A program made the position numbers and the translations under genes. This document shows, piece after piece, positions 42,363-50,867 of a DNA stretch of 64,000 bases (within the stretch, counting starts at the first letter, position 1; every line of letters starts with the position of its first letter). This stretch comes from Clostridium amylolyticum (GTDB taxonomy: Bacteria > Bacillota > Clostridia > Clostridiales > Clostridiaceae), in the NCBI RefSeq assembly GCF_900142075.1, contig NZ_FQZO01000002.1, forward strand, positions 434,001-498,000, read 5' to 3'. The notes under the pieces are model-generated. The model did no database searches and was not told the DNA's origin. It saw only the letters and a program-made list of their open reading frames with translations.

Positions 42363-43080
42363 TTATTTCACCTCTAAAATATCTTATAAATGCCATGTTT
42401 GTATTTGAATATTGCCTTCTGCTTATAGGAATTATATCCTCATTATCTAATTGCAATTCATTACTTCCTATTCTCTTTATATACTTTAATGAAGCAATAT
42501 ATGATCTATGACATCTTACAAATAATTCACCATCTAATTCTTTCTCAACTTCGCTTATACTTTTTCGAGCAGTGTATTTTTCATTTATAGTATTTATGGC
42601 TATAAAATGAGAAAAGGCCTCAATGTAAATTATATCACCTTGCTTTATCTTATGAATTTCTCCATCTACATTTATAAGAATTGTCTTTTCTTCCTTGGGA
42701 ATCTTGGATATAGCCTTATCTAAGCATTCAAAAAGCTTTTTTTCATTTATTGGCTTAACTAGATAATTTATTGCCGAAACATCATAACCCACCTGAATAT
42801 AATCAGTAATAGCAGTGATGAATATTATATTTACCCTATCATCTTCTTTTCTTATTTTCTTTGCAAGTTCGATACCATTTTTTCCTGGCATTTGAATATC
42901 CAATAATAATATGTCATATTTTTTATCCATACTGAAGCTAAAATCAAAACTTTCAGCACTGTAAAAGCTCTCTGTTTTAACTCTTATATTTTTCCCTTGG
43001 GACCAAATCTTCACATATTTTTCTATAAGCTCTACCTGTACTTTTTCATCATCAATTATAGCTATATTAATAATATCCAT
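42355..43080 (-). CDS. LytTR-family response regulator
   Basis: The product is 241 residues. The receiver domain shows AIIDDEKVQ, the phosphoacceptor Asp in LLLDIQMPGKNG and YLVKPI. The C-terminal LytTR DNA-binding domain has IYIEAFSHFIAI and FVRCHRSYIASLKYI. It is the first gene of a four-gene operon with the kinase and two ABC exporters. A matching direct repeat lies before the exporter genes. AGAGGTGA precedes the ATG. Confidence 0.92.
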   Translation of the reverse strand: MDIINIAIIDDEKVQVELIEKYVKIWSQGKNIRVKTESFYSAESFDFSFSMDKKYDILLLDIQMPGKNGIELAKKIRKEDDRVNIIFITAITDYIQVGYDVSAINYLVKPINEKKLFECLDKAISKIPKEEKTILINVDGEIHKIKQGDIIYIEAFSHFIAINTINEKYTARKSISEVEKELDGELFVRCHRSYIASLKYIKRIGSNELQLDNEDIIPISRRQYSNTNMAFIRYFRGEINE

Positions 43081-43098
43081 AATCTTTGTTCACCTCTC

Positions 43099-43145
43099 AT
43101 TACATTGAATTATATCATAATATTTGTAAGGAGTAGCAATGTAAT
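43099..43145. promoter_or_regulatory. Inverted repeat around the LytTR operon promoter
   Basis: ATTACATTG (43099-43107) and CAATGTAAT (43137-43145) form a perfect 9-bp inverted repeat with a 29-base spacer. The spacer holds a minus-strand TATAAT that could be the -10 element of the response regulator gene. Confidence 0.4.
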
Positions 43146-43201
43146 AGCTAAGCTCTAATTATTAAATCTTTCCATGTATATTATCAGCTTTGAACAATAA
43201 A

Positions 43202-43240
43202 AACTCTCGTCCTAAGAAATCAATCTTAGGAACGAGAGTT
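43202..43240. terminator. Terminator after the HD domain gene
   Basis: AACTCTCGTcCTAAGA pairs with TCTTAGGAACGAGAGTT with a bulge; minus-strand TTTTTATT follows. It lies about 90 bases past the HD gene stop. Confidence 0.7.
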
Positions 43241-43330
43241 AAACTTTTTATAAACCCTGTAATTTTTACTTTCCTTGACCTACATGAACAAAGTGTACTA
43301 TATATAAATATTAATTCATATACGGAGCAG

Positions 43331-43918
43331 CTAACTATTATACGCCTTCATTTGACTATTAACATATTCTTCACAGGAACGCATAGCCAAAATTGTTTCT
43401 TCAAATAACTCATCTAATTGCCATCCAAGCATATCTGCACCTTGTTTAATTACATCACGTGAACACCCCGCTGCAAATTTCTTATCCTTGAACTTTTTCT
43501 TAAGGCTTGAAAGCTCCATATCCATAACACTCTTAGATGGACGCATTCTTGCAGCTGCACCAATTAATCCTGTAAGCTCATCCGCTGCAAATAATACTTT
43601 TTCCATTTCATGCTCTGGTTTAGGTTGTTCTTCTGCACAAAGTCCATATCCATGGCTAGCTGCTGCTCTTATTATCCTTTCATCAACCCCATATTCTTTC
43701 ATAATCTCTTGAGTCTTGCTGCAATGCTGCTCTGGATACATTTCAAAATCTAAATCATGAAGCAATCCAACTATAGACCAGAAGTCAGCTTCATCTGCAT
43801 ATCCTAATTTTTTTGCAAAATAATTCATAGTACCTTCAACTGTTAAAGCATGCTGGATATGAAATTCTTCTTTATTGTATTTAGTAAGTAACTTCCATGC
43901 CTCTTCTCTTGTTATCAT
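43331..43918 (-). CDS. HD domain phosphohydrolase-like protein
   Basis: The product is 195 residues. The metal-binding pattern is HALTVEG, LLHDLD (the HD pair) and AASHGYG, all in the first ~95 residues, as in HD phosphohydrolases. The substrate, probably a nucleotide, is unknown. AAGGAGG precedes the ATG. It is divergent from an XRE-cupin regulator whose promoter lies in the gap between them. Confidence 0.82.
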   Translation of the reverse strand: MITREEAWKLLTKYNKEEFHIQHALTVEGTMNYFAKKLGYADEADFWSIVGLLHDLDFEMYPEQHCSKTQEIMKEYGVDERIIRAAASHGYGLCAEEQPKPEHEMEKVLFAADELTGLIGAAARMRPSKSVMDMELSSLKKKFKDKKFAAGCSRDVIKQGADMLGWQLDELFEETILAMRSCEEYVNSQMKAYNS

Positions 43919-44046
43919 AGTAATAGCCTCCTTGAAAATTTATAAAATATAATATCAGAATAAATCTGTATTTAAATACTGCTAACCTGTAATTCAAATA
44001 TACAATTATATTTCTTTAAAATGCTATCAATTATTTCTTATTCTTG

Positions 44047-44075
44047 TTGTATACTTTAAACGATTATTATATAAT
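44047..44075 (+). promoter_or_regulatory. Promoter of the XRE-cupin gene
   Basis: TTGTAT and TATAAT are separated by 17 bases. A GTTAA/TTAAC palindrome follows at about 44087-44102 and could be an operator. Confidence 0.55.
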
Positions 44076-44160
44076 AGTTTACGAACGTTAAGTATATTTA
44101 ACATTTATTTTACTTTTGTTAATTATAATTGTCAACATAATTGTAGGAGGACGTACTCTA

Positions 44161-44712
44161 ATGAACATAAATTCTATCATTGCAGAAAACTTAAAAACCC
44201 TTCGGACTGAACGAAATTTAAGTTTGGGTCAACTTGCTGAATTATCTGATGTGAGTAAAGTCATGCTATCTCAAATTGAAAAAGGTGACACTAATCCAAC
44301 TATAAACACTTTGTGGAAAATAGCTAACGGATTAAAAGTTACTTATACTTCATTACTTGAACAAAAAGAACATAATACTTGCATTATAAATAAAAATAAT
44401 ATTGAACCTCAGATCTCTGAAGAAGGTCACTATAGGGTATATTTATACTACTCTAATACACCATATCGTAATTTCGAACTTTTTCAAATTGAACTTGATG
44501 AAGGATGCTCATATATATCCGTGGGTCACTCTAAAAAGTCAGAAGAATATATTATGTTATTAGAAGGGAATTTAACCTTAAAAGTAAATAATGAAACTTA
44601 TAACTTAAAGCCTAATGATTCAATAAGTTTTCCAGCATCTAATGAACATATATATATTAATAGCGGGAAAGGTACTTTAAAAGCCGCAATAACAAATTTT
44701 TATCCTGCCTAA
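44161..44712 (+). CDS. XRE-family regulator with C-terminal cupin domain
   Basis: The product is 183 residues from the ATG at 44161 (AGGAGG upstream); the earlier ATG in frame has no binding site. Residues ~8-62 form a Cro/CI helix-turn-helix (LGQLAELSDVSKVMLSQIEK) and ~105-180 a cupin (IELDEGCSYISVGHS). It is a clear paralogue of the regulator at 54011, of nearly the same length and order. These proteins are usually local repressors of amino-acid, polyamine or efflux genes. The HD gene is the divergent neighbour. Confidence 0.87.
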   Translation: MNINSIIAENLKTLRTERNLSLGQLAELSDVSKVMLSQIEKGDTNPTINTLWKIANGLKVTYTSLLEQKEHNTCIINKNNIEPQISEEGHYRVYLYYSNTPYRNFELFQIELDEGCSYISVGHSKKSEEYIMLLEGNLTLKVNNETYNLKPNDSISFPASNEHIYINSGKGTLKAAITNFYPA

Positions 44713-44727
44713 TAATTAAGGTAGGAT
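44702..44727 (+). terminator. Terminator overlapping the XRE-cupin 3' end
   Basis: ATCCTGCCT pairs with AGGTAGGAT with one mismatch, followed by TATTTCTT. Confidence 0.6.
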
Positions 44728-44752
44728 TATTTCTTCTGCCACTCTTAACTGT

Positions 44753-46051
44753 TTATAACTCTTCATAATTTATTTCAATCTCATTACCTAATTTCATATT
44801 TTTTATCCGAACCTTATTTTTTAAAACCTCATCCTCTCCAACTAGTATTACATTTTCTATATCTAGCTTATTAGCATAGCTCATTTTTTTCTTTAATGAA
44901 TCCTCCTCAAAGTACACTGTTACCCCATATCCTTTTTCCTGTAAGCATTTCATTATTTTTGAGCAGTAATCTATTGTATCTCCAATGGGTATTATTAAAT
45001 AATCTAGATTAGATTTTATTTTATATTTCTCAACAAAACCTATTTCTTTTAACACAAAAAACAGTCTAGTTATCCCTATGCAAATACCAACCCCAGGCAA
45101 TATATTTTCCGTATAGTTTTCTGCTAAATTATCATATCTCCCACCAGAACAAATTGAACCATAGTTTTCATTTCCTATTAAGATTGTCTCAAAAACAGTT
45201 CCAGTATAATAATCTAATCCTCTAATAATCTTTAAATTTATTCTAAATTCTTCCCTAGCTACCCCTAAAACTTCTAACATTGATTTAACCTGCCCAAGAT
45301 CCTTTATTCCTTCTATAAAATAATCATTTTTAATATCAAGCTTCAATAGCTCTTCTAAGATTTTTTCATTAGTTCCTTTGATATTAACTAGGTTATTTAA
45401 ATATTCGCTTTTTTCATTACCAATAATATTAGTAAGTTCATCTTTAAAGAGTTTTTCACCAATCTTATCATATTTATCAATTAAAATCATAACATCACTA
45501 GCATTGTCTATATCCAATTCATCTAATATACCTTTTAAAATTTTTCTATTACTAACTTGAAACTCATAATTTGTTAACCCTATCTTCTTAAATGCCTTTG
45601 AGGCTAAACTAATAACCCAAGCATCGTTATTTATACTTAGCTTACCTTTACCAATGACATCCACATCGCATTGATAGAACTCTCTATATCTGCCCTTTTG
45701 ATTTTTCTCACCTCTATATACCTTCCCTATTTGATATCTTCTAAAAGGAAAAATTAAATCATTATAGTATTGAGCCACATATCTAGCAAAAGGCACCGTT
45801 AGATCAAATCTTAATGCTAAATTATTTTTACCCTTTTGAAAGCTATACACTTGCTTTTCTGTTTCTCCACCGCTCTTAGCAAGTAAAACATCAGCTTTCT
45901 CTATTATTGGAGTATCTATAGATAGGCACCCATTATTTTTATAAACTCCTATGATTTTATCCACTATATCATTAAATTTTTCTTGTTCATCAGGTAATAA
46001 CTCCATAAATCCTGCTAATATGCTTGGTTTTATAATGCTTTTTTTCATTTT
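44753..46051 (-). CDS. hisS: Histidyl-tRNA synthetase
   Basis: The product is 432 residues from the ATG at 46051 (GGAGTGAA upstream). It charges tRNA-His. Class II motif 2 is seen in RYQIGKVYRGEKNQKGRYRE, the HisRS-specific RGLDYYTGTVFE lies near residue 275, and motif 3 is GVGICIGITRL. The C-terminal ~90 residues are the anticodon-binding domain. The full catalytic set separates it from HisZ. It may be a second hisS, since the main clostridial copy is usually next to aspS; that cannot be checked here. It is preceded by a His-codon leader attenuator. Confidence 0.92.
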   Translation of the reverse strand, partial: KMKKSIIKPSILAGFMELLPDEQEKFNDIVDKIIGVYKNNGCLSIDTPIIEKADVLLAKSGGETEKQVYSFQKGKNNLALRFDLTVPFARYVAQYYNDLIFPFRRYQIGKVYRGEKNQKGRYREFYQCDVDVIGKGKLSINNDAWVISLASKAFKKIGLTNYEFQVSNRKILKGILDELDIDNASDVMILIDKYDKIGEKLFKDELTNIIGNEKSEYLNNLVNIKGTNEKILEELLKLDIKNDYFIEGIKDLGQVKSMLEVLGVAREEFRINLKIIRGLDYYTGTVFETILIGNENYGSICSGGRYDNLAENYTENILPGVGICIGITRLFFVLKEIGFVEKYKIKSNLDYLIIPIGDTIDYCSKIMKCLQEKGYGVTVYFEEDSLKKKMSYANKLDIENVILVGEDEVLKNKVRIKNMKLGNEIEINYEEL

Positions 46052-46082
46052 ATTCACTCCATATCTAATTTTATTTTTATAT

Positions 46083-46119
46083 AACAAAAAACCATGTAGG
46101 CAAAATATCCCACATGGTT
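46083..46119 (-). terminator. hisS attenuator terminator
   Basis: On the minus strand AACCATGTGGG pairs with CCTACATGGTT (one wobble), followed by TTTTTGTTAT. It lies between the leader peptide and hisS. Confidence 0.8.
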
Positions 46120-46209
46120 CAATAAATTATGATTACACTTAATTTATCATCACCTAGAGATACAAGCCTACCTTAATAGACTTGTATCTGCTTTTCACAG
46201 ACCAAGTCT
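46120..46209 (-). promoter_or_regulatory. Alternative hairpins of the hisS leader
   Basis: On the minus strand the His-codon segment ATCATCACTAGAGA can pair with TCTCTAGGTGATGAT; between them AGATACAAG pairs with CTTGTATCT. The sequence ATAAATT that follows can instead pair with AATTTAT just ahead of the terminator stem. These mutually exclusive pairings are the expected parts of a leader-peptide attenuator. Confidence 0.65.
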
Positions 46210-46260
46210 CTAGTGATGATGATGTAGTAAATTTATACTATTTACAATAAGTGCTCTCAT
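46210..46260 (-). CDS. hisS leader peptide MRALIVNSINLLHHHH
   Basis: The ATG at 46260 has AGGAGG six bases upstream. The 16-residue peptide MRALIVNSINLLHHHH ends in four consecutive His codons (CAT CAT CAT CAC) before TAG. It lies between a strong promoter and a terminator in front of histidyl-tRNA synthetase. Ribosomes short of charged tRNA-His would stall on these codons and free the downstream segment. Confidence 0.8.
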   Translation of the reverse strand: MRALIVNSINLLHHHH

Positions 46261-46289
46261 AATATTCCTCCTAAATTTCTATTAATAAC

Positions 46290-46318
46290 ATGATATATTG
46301 GGTTACAATAAATGTCAA
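46290..46318 (-). promoter_or_regulatory. hisS promoter
   Basis: On the minus strand TTGACA (46313-46318) and TATCAT (46290-46295) are separated by 17 bases. Transcription would begin about 20 bases before the leader peptide start. Confidence 0.7.
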
Positions 46319-46479
46319 CAAACTTAATTTAAAATATTATTACTTGCAGAGTTAATTAACAAGTAATACCTTACCTTCTTATGAAAATTATCATTAATTT
46401 TCATATATAAGCTATATCATCAGTTTATTTATTATGCTACATATGTTAACTTTATCCCTTACAAAAAACTTAAAAATAA

Positions 46480-47388
46480 TCATCCAAAAAATTTAGATAC
46501 TCTAATTATCTCTTCAGTAGAGGTCAGTGTAGCTTGGGCAATACTCTTTTTGCTGTTGGCTAAGTATTGTTTAATCAAATGGTAACCAATAGTATAACCT
46601 GTATTGGCCGATAAACCAACCGGATTATACCCTTGCTTTTTAGCTACCTCATCACCAAACATATAAGCTGATACTTCTCCAAAGCCTTTAATTTTTCGTC
46701 CTTCTTTTATCACTTCTGTTGAGTATTCCATTTCTTCTTCATCAAAATCTTCAATCCAAGGTCCTATGAATTCTTTACCATACATTTCTTCAGCAAAACA
46801 TTCAGCTAGACCTTCCAATACTAGGTACTCTTCTACAGTCACATCCCCATGATTAAATGGTTCAAATGTAAAACGAACATTATGATTAAACTCGTGTGCT
46901 AAAGCAGATTTCAATCGTTTCTTATTAAAGTCATTAGGAACAACCATTAGAATAATATATCCCGGTATTCCGCCAAAACCTGAATATCCTTTATTCACCT
47001 GTATTTGTTGACTATCTTCATCACCTAAAAGAATATTTACGTTGATTTCCTCTAATGGAATTGAATAACCTATCTTTTCAAATTCATCAATTCCTTTTGA
47101 TATCACCCCTTGATATTCTTCAAAAACTCCAGATTCTATAAGTTTTGGTAAGTTATCTTTAACTTGTTGAATAGATTTCCTTGGAGTCCAAATTCCTAAC
47201 ATCTCTGATGCCATAACAACATCGTACCCATTAGGTTCACTTGCTTGCAACGGTACATTTAAATAATCCCACATTGTTTTCATTGGCTTCATTAATTCAT
47301 ATCTGAATGAATTTTCACAAGCATTTCCTAATAAACACTTGTCATAAAAATCTAAGCTATTAATTAAATTGATTCTTACTTTTCCCAT
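46480..47388 (-). CDS. DUF2268 putative zinc protease
   Basis: The product is 302 residues from the ATG at 47388 (AGGAGG seven bases upstream). AHEFNHNVRF contains an HExxH zinc-protease motif, and LEGLAECFAEEMYG about 40 residues later provides the third ligand region, the DUF2268 pattern. No signal peptide or membrane helix is seen, so it is probably cytoplasmic. The substrate is unknown. It is a single-gene unit. Confidence 0.85.
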   Translation of the reverse strand: MGKVRINLINSLDFYDKCLLGNACENSFRYELMKPMKTMWDYLNVPLQASEPNGYDVVMASEMLGIWTPRKSIQQVKDNLPKLIESGVFEEYQGVISKGIDEFEKIGYSIPLEEINVNILLGDEDSQQIQVNKGYSGFGGIPGYIILMVVPNDFNKKRLKSALAHEFNHNVRFTFEPFNHGDVTVEEYLVLEGLAECFAEEMYGKEFIGPWIEDFDEEEMEYSTEVIKEGRKIKGFGEVSAYMFGDEVAKKQGYNPVGLSANTGYTIGYHLIKQYLANSKKSIAQATLTSTEEIIRVSKFFG

Positions 47389-47536
47389 ATTCAAACCTCC
47401 TTAGCTAATAGCTTAATGCTTTACGCAACGTCAATGTCAAGTTTTTTAATATTTTACATTTATATATGTAAACTTAGTGTATTGCTCAATATTTTTTATA
47501 ATTCACTATTACTTATGATAATGTACTTTTACTAAT

Positions 47537-47583
47537 AAAAATAACCTTAACCAATTTATATCAATGGCTAAGGTCATTATTTT
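47537..47583 (-). terminator. Terminator downstream of the DUF89 gene
   Basis: AAAATAACCTTAACCA and TGGCTAAGGTCATTATTTT can pair with few mismatches. It lies about 110 bases past the DUF89 stop. Confidence 0.6.
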
Positions 47584-47689
47584 CACTTAATATGGTAAGA
47601 TTAATTATAGCGTTGTATCTAAGATTTTCAATACGTATTTAAGTGATTTACTTTGTTCCATCCCATACATCATTTAATTAAAAAATTTA

Positions 47690-48553
47690 TTATAATAAAT
47701 TTGTAAGAACATAGTCCATTGGATTACATCCTATAGAAGAAGCAACGGAACTGCATTTAGCTCTCAATAGATAGAATATATTCTTACCTTTAATATCACT
47801 CAAGGTCTCAAAATTTGCTTGTCCTTTACTTATAATAAGATCTGCTCTACTAAATTCCCTATTAAATGTATTTGAGCAATCTTTTAGTATTGTGCCTTGT
47901 GCAGAATGCCCATTGTCAATAACTTTTACTAAATCTATTATCCCTGTACTTATTGCGTCTTGCATAGTTGCATCATTAACTATTGGACCGCCCTTCACTA
48001 CATAAATCACTTTACTTACTGGAAGCCTCTCTAACAAAAACTTATCAAATATTATTTCACCAGAGTTATCAGCAATATACATAATATTATTCGACTTTTC
48101 TACTGCTTCTCGTAGCGCTGCTGTCCCTGTACCAAAAATATCATGTTTGATACTATCATCAACCGACTTAACAATATCTGAATACTCTAGTTTTAGTCCA
48201 ACTGAAAAATCTATAATATTTCCTGCAATAGCTAGTCTACAAGCCATATCGAAAGGATCTTCTGCATTATCTAACCACTTTTCCTCAATAATTCTGTCAT
48301 AAATGTCTTTAGCAATCTCATTATAACCTTCCTTCAATTTCATATAAGGGTCATTAATACCAGTAATATTCTTAGCATGTTGATGCATCCTAAAGGCTAT
48401 TTCCGGTGCTGTTTCATTGAAATTCATTTCTCCTAATTCTTTTAAAGACCTTTTTATTATATCTTCTTGCATTATTACATTGCTTGTGGCTTCTTCAGCA
48501 ATTTCCACTGCTTGTCTAGCAAGACAATAAATGCATTCACGTGATACTTTCAT
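47690..48553 (-). CDS. DUF89/ARMT1-like damage-control phosphatase
   Basis: The product is 287 residues, the length of the bacterial DUF89 group. The N-terminal CIYCLARQA and the metal-binding ADNSGEIIFDKFLLERL are the family signatures, with a second Asp/Asn site in LIISKGQANFETL. DUF89 proteins are metal-dependent phosphatases acting on damaged phosphometabolites such as oxidised sugar phosphates. AAGGAG precedes the ATG. It is a single-gene unit. Confidence 0.88.
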   Translation of the reverse strand: MKVSRECIYCLARQAVEIAEEATSNVIMQEDIIKRSLKELGEMNFNETAPEIAFRMHQHAKNITGINDPYMKLKEGYNEIAKDIYDRIIEEKWLDNAEDPFDMACRLAIAGNIIDFSVGLKLEYSDIVKSVDDSIKHDIFGTGTAALREAVEKSNNIMYIADNSGEIIFDKFLLERLPVSKVIYVVKGGPIVNDATMQDAISTGIIDLVKVIDNGHSAQGTILKDCSNTFNREFSRADLIISKGQANFETLSDIKGKNIFYLLRAKCSSVASSIGCNPMDYVLTNLL

Positions 48554-48622
48554 ACAGTACTCTCCTTAAGATTACATTCTAATAAATTACATATTAATAA
48601 TTATACCTCTTAATTTTATGAT

Positions 48623-48648
48623 AAAAAACCCTTCATTCTTGAAGGTTT
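48623..48648 (-). terminator. Terminator-like hairpin upstream of the DUF89 gene
   Basis: On the minus strand AAACCTTC pairs with GAAGGGTTT and is followed by TTTTATC. It lies 70 bases before the DUF89 start with no gene upstream on that strand. It could be a leader attenuator or could protect DUF89 from read-through. A possible promoter element GGTATAAT follows it. Confidence 0.5.
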
Positions 48649-48785
48649 GTAATTTTTGTTTAATTTGTATATAAAACCATGATATGATTTAATATAAACC
48701 ATTTCTTAATTTTAGTACTATTTTTAGTAAAGATTACTTATATAATACAAAAAATCTACTATAAAACTCCAGGGAGGTAGAGTTA

Positions 48786-49262
48786 ATGAAAAATGAAAAA
48801 TATTCACAAGAAGAAATTGATATGTTTTGGAAAACATTTTTGAGGGAAACCAACAGAAATGAAACGACAAAATGTCTAGAGGTATTCCATTTTGAATTAA
48901 CTGAAAAATGGGCAAATGAGCTGTTACGTTTGGTGTTAATTGGACAAAAGAGGGCTACAGCAAGTAGTTTATTGAGTTACGAAATTGAAGGTGAGCGTAT
49001 ACCTCAGGTTGGTGATTTAAGTATTGTCACTGATTGGGAAGGTGTGCCGCGATGTGTTATTGAAACTACTAAGATAACAATTATTCCATTTTCAGAAATT
49101 ACTTATGACATTTGTAAGCGTGAGGGGGAGGATGATACATTAGAATCTTGGGTAAAGGGACATGCTCATTTTTTCAAAGAAGAAGGCAAACAGATAGGAT
49201 ATGAGTTTAGTTATAATATGCCTGTAGTCTTTGAAGATTTTAAAGTAGTTTATCAAGTATAG
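48786..49262 (+). CDS. ASCH domain protein
   Basis: The product is 158 residues. The ASCH (PUA-like) beta-barrel is shown by LVLIGQKRATASSLLSYE, VGDLSIVTDWEGVPRCVIET and the C-terminal VVFEDFKVVYQV. ASCH proteins bind RNA or act as small-molecule amidohydrolases such as N4-acetylcytidine hydrolase; the glutamate and lysine pattern here does not decide between them. AGGGAGG precedes the ATG. It is a single-gene unit ending at a strong terminator. Confidence 0.85.
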   Translation: MKNEKYSQEEIDMFWKTFLRETNRNETTKCLEVFHFELTEKWANELLRLVLIGQKRATASSLLSYEIEGERIPQVGDLSIVTDWEGVPRCVIETTKITIIPFSEITYDICKREGEDDTLESWVKGHAHFFKEEGKQIGYEFSYNMPVVFEDFKVVYQV

Positions 49263-49339
49263 ATATTATACAAAAATAAAACTAATCTATAATGCTATTG
49301 TTGAGACGTAACATTCTTAAAATACAAGCTATAAATCAC

Positions 49340-49375
49340 AAAAAATGGCTTATTCCTTGAAGTAAGCCATTTTTT
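49340..49375. terminator. Bidirectional terminator
   Basis: AAAAAATGGCTTA pairs with TAAGCCATTTTT around TTCCTTGAAG. It serves the convergent ASCH gene and the DUF2812 gene. Confidence 0.8.
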
Positions 49376-49442
49376 CTAAGATTTTAACAAAGGTATTTAA
49401 AACTACCACTTCTATCTTCATATTATTTAATTTGCGTATAAT

Positions 49443-50171
49443 TTATAAAGACTTTTTATATTTCTTAAAGTAGGCTGAACTTGAAAAAATAAAAAAAGCA
49501 CCAAAAACTATAAAAAATACTGCAGAAAAATATAGTTTCCCAATTAAATGCCATATTCCTACAGCTAACCATAGAACACCTGCAATTGCATATAATTTCC
49601 ATGAACTTTTATTATCTATTGCTTTACTATTACACTTACCATATTTTTTTATTTGCTTAATTCTTGAATTATATGCTAAATAAGGCATAAAATTAAAGAC
49701 AAGTATAAATATATCAATTATTAATAATCCAAGGATAATCAGAAATATAGGTTTAATAACAATTAAGGAAACAACTAGCAACCCCATTAGTACTATAGCT
49801 ATTATTAAAGAATATAGAGTCCCTTTTCTTGTTCGATTTCTTATACTTGTATATTTATCTATTTCTGATTCACAATCACTATAAATAGGTTTAGTCCCAG
49901 CTTGTGCTGAAAAAATATGTATATAGTTTTCTACAGAAACGACAAGTTTCCATCCTGATTCTTTAAATATAGTAAAATATTCTTCATTCGCCTCGATTTG
50001 ATAATCCAGGCTATATACTATATCTTGAGGCTTATCCTTTTTTAATTTATAGAAAAACCCTCCTACTATGTTTTCTAGTATCCAACCTTCACCTGCATAT
50101 TTTTTTAGTTTTTCCATATCACCTTCTTCACTAAAGGCAAATCCATTAATCATTACATATTTACTTTTCAT
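49443..50171 (-). CDS. DUF2812 membrane protein (PadR module 2)
   Basis: The product is 242 residues. The N-terminal cytoplasmic ~105 residues are DUF2812 (YAGEGWILENIVGGFFYKL and FTIFKESGWKLV). Four membrane helices follow in two pairs (~118-160 and ~190-232). DUF2812 proteins are consistently encoded next to PadR regulators, as here, with 15 bases between the genes. Function unknown. Confidence 0.82.
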   Translation of the reverse strand: MKSKYVMINGFAFSEEGDMEKLKKYAGEGWILENIVGGFFYKLKKDKPQDIVYSLDYQIEANEEYFTIFKESGWKLVVSVENYIHIFSAQAGTKPIYSDCESEIDKYTSIRNRTRKGTLYSLIIAIVLMGLLVVSLIVIKPIFLIILGLLIIDIFILVFNFMPYLAYNSRIKQIKKYGKCNSKAIDNKSSWKLYAIAGVLWLAVGIWHLIGKLYFSAVFFIVFGAFFIFSSSAYFKKYKKSL

Positions 50172-50186
50172 AAATATCTCCTTTTT

Positions 50187-50507
50187 CTACTCCAAAAAAT
50201 TTTCAGCAAATTTAACCATCTTTTTTTTACGCTCAATCTCTTTTATGAGCATCTCTCGACCTTTATTTGTTATTTTATATACTTTTTTATTTTCATCCGT
50301 GTCGGAATTTAACTCCACTAATTCCGCTGCCAAAAGCTTTTTCAGTGTTGTATAAAGTGATGCCGGACCAATAATAACTTCATTATTAGTAAACTTCTCA
50401 ATAGTTTTCATAATTAAGTATCCGTGCTTTTCCTCAATAACACTAGATAAAATATAAAAAGCAGAATCTGTTAGTTCTCCAATATCAATAGAATCTTTTC
50501 TTGGCAT
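50187..50507 (-). CDS. PadR family transcriptional regulator (module 2)
   Basis: The product is 106 residues. The winged helix is shown by FYILSSVIEEKHGYLIMKTI and GPASLYTTLKKLLAAELVEL, with the usual C-terminal dimerisation helix. It is the first gene of a two-gene operon with the DUF2812 protein. Its promoter is covered by a near-perfect palindromic array, so autorepression is likely. AAGGAGAA precedes the ATG. Confidence 0.88.
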   Translation of the reverse strand: MPRKDSIDIGELTDSAFYILSSVIEEKHGYLIMKTIEKFTNNEVIIGPASLYTTLKKLLAAELVELNSDTDENKKVYKITNKGREMLIKEIERKKKMVKFAENFLE

Positions 50508-50530
50508 AAAATTCTCCTTCTTATTTTCTA

Positions 50531-50589
50531 TATATCATTTATTGATATATCATTAAATATAATATATCAATAAATGATATAGTTGTCAA
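50531..50589 (-). promoter_or_regulatory. PadR module 2 promoter and operator
   Basis: TTGACA (minus strand, 50584-50589) and TATATT (50561-50566) are 17 bases apart. Arms 50531-50550 and 50562-50581 form a perfect 20-bp inverted repeat with an 11-base spacer. Each arm is itself a palindrome of the form ATATCA-N5-TGATAT. One arm lies between the -35 and -10 elements and the other just after. Confidence 0.7.
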
Positions 50590-50631
50590 ATGTTTATTTA
50601 CTGCCTATTTTATTTATATATTCTTCTTAAT

Positions 50632-50782
50632 AATAAGTAAGAGGTAAGAGCTAAGAAGTAATAGTTGTGGTAAAAGTTCAGCCCTGCTGAATTTCTTCAT
50701 TAACTCTTACTTTTTACCTATTAGCTCTTACTTATTTTCTTACTTCTTACCTTTTACCTATTTTCTTACCTACTCCTACTTT
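50632..50782. repeat. Long imperfect palindrome and degenerate TTAC repeats
   Basis: AATAAGTAAGAG at the left and CTCTTACTTATT at the right close a hairpin of about 105 bases, with GTTCAGC/GCTGAAT at the tip. To its right, pieces of the form TTACCTATTTTCTTAC repeat to about 50782. No gene is present. It lies between the PadR gene and the isochorismatase-like gene. Confidence 0.6.
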
Positions 50783-50867
50783 ATAAAGCAAAAATTAAAT
50801 AGAGATATCAATTCCTTGACATCCCTAAAAATTTATTTTTCAATTAGATTTGATTTTTCCTCTTGCA

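Noticed and set aside
44753..46051. HisZ-type regulatory paralogue instead of a synthetase
   Set aside because: The class II motifs 2 and 3, the HisRS-specific RGLDYYTG and the anticodon-binding domain are all present.
46083..46260. T-box riboswitch before hisS
   Set aside because: No T-box bulge sequence (TGGNACCGCG-like) or specifier-loop architecture was found; the His-codon ORF explains the leader better.
48724..48915. Minus-strand 63-codon frame as a gene
   Set aside because: It is antisense to the start of the ASCH gene and has no supporting signals.
50632..50782. CRISPR array
   Set aside because: The repeats are degenerate, palindromic and contiguous, with no spacers of constant length, and no cas genes are present.
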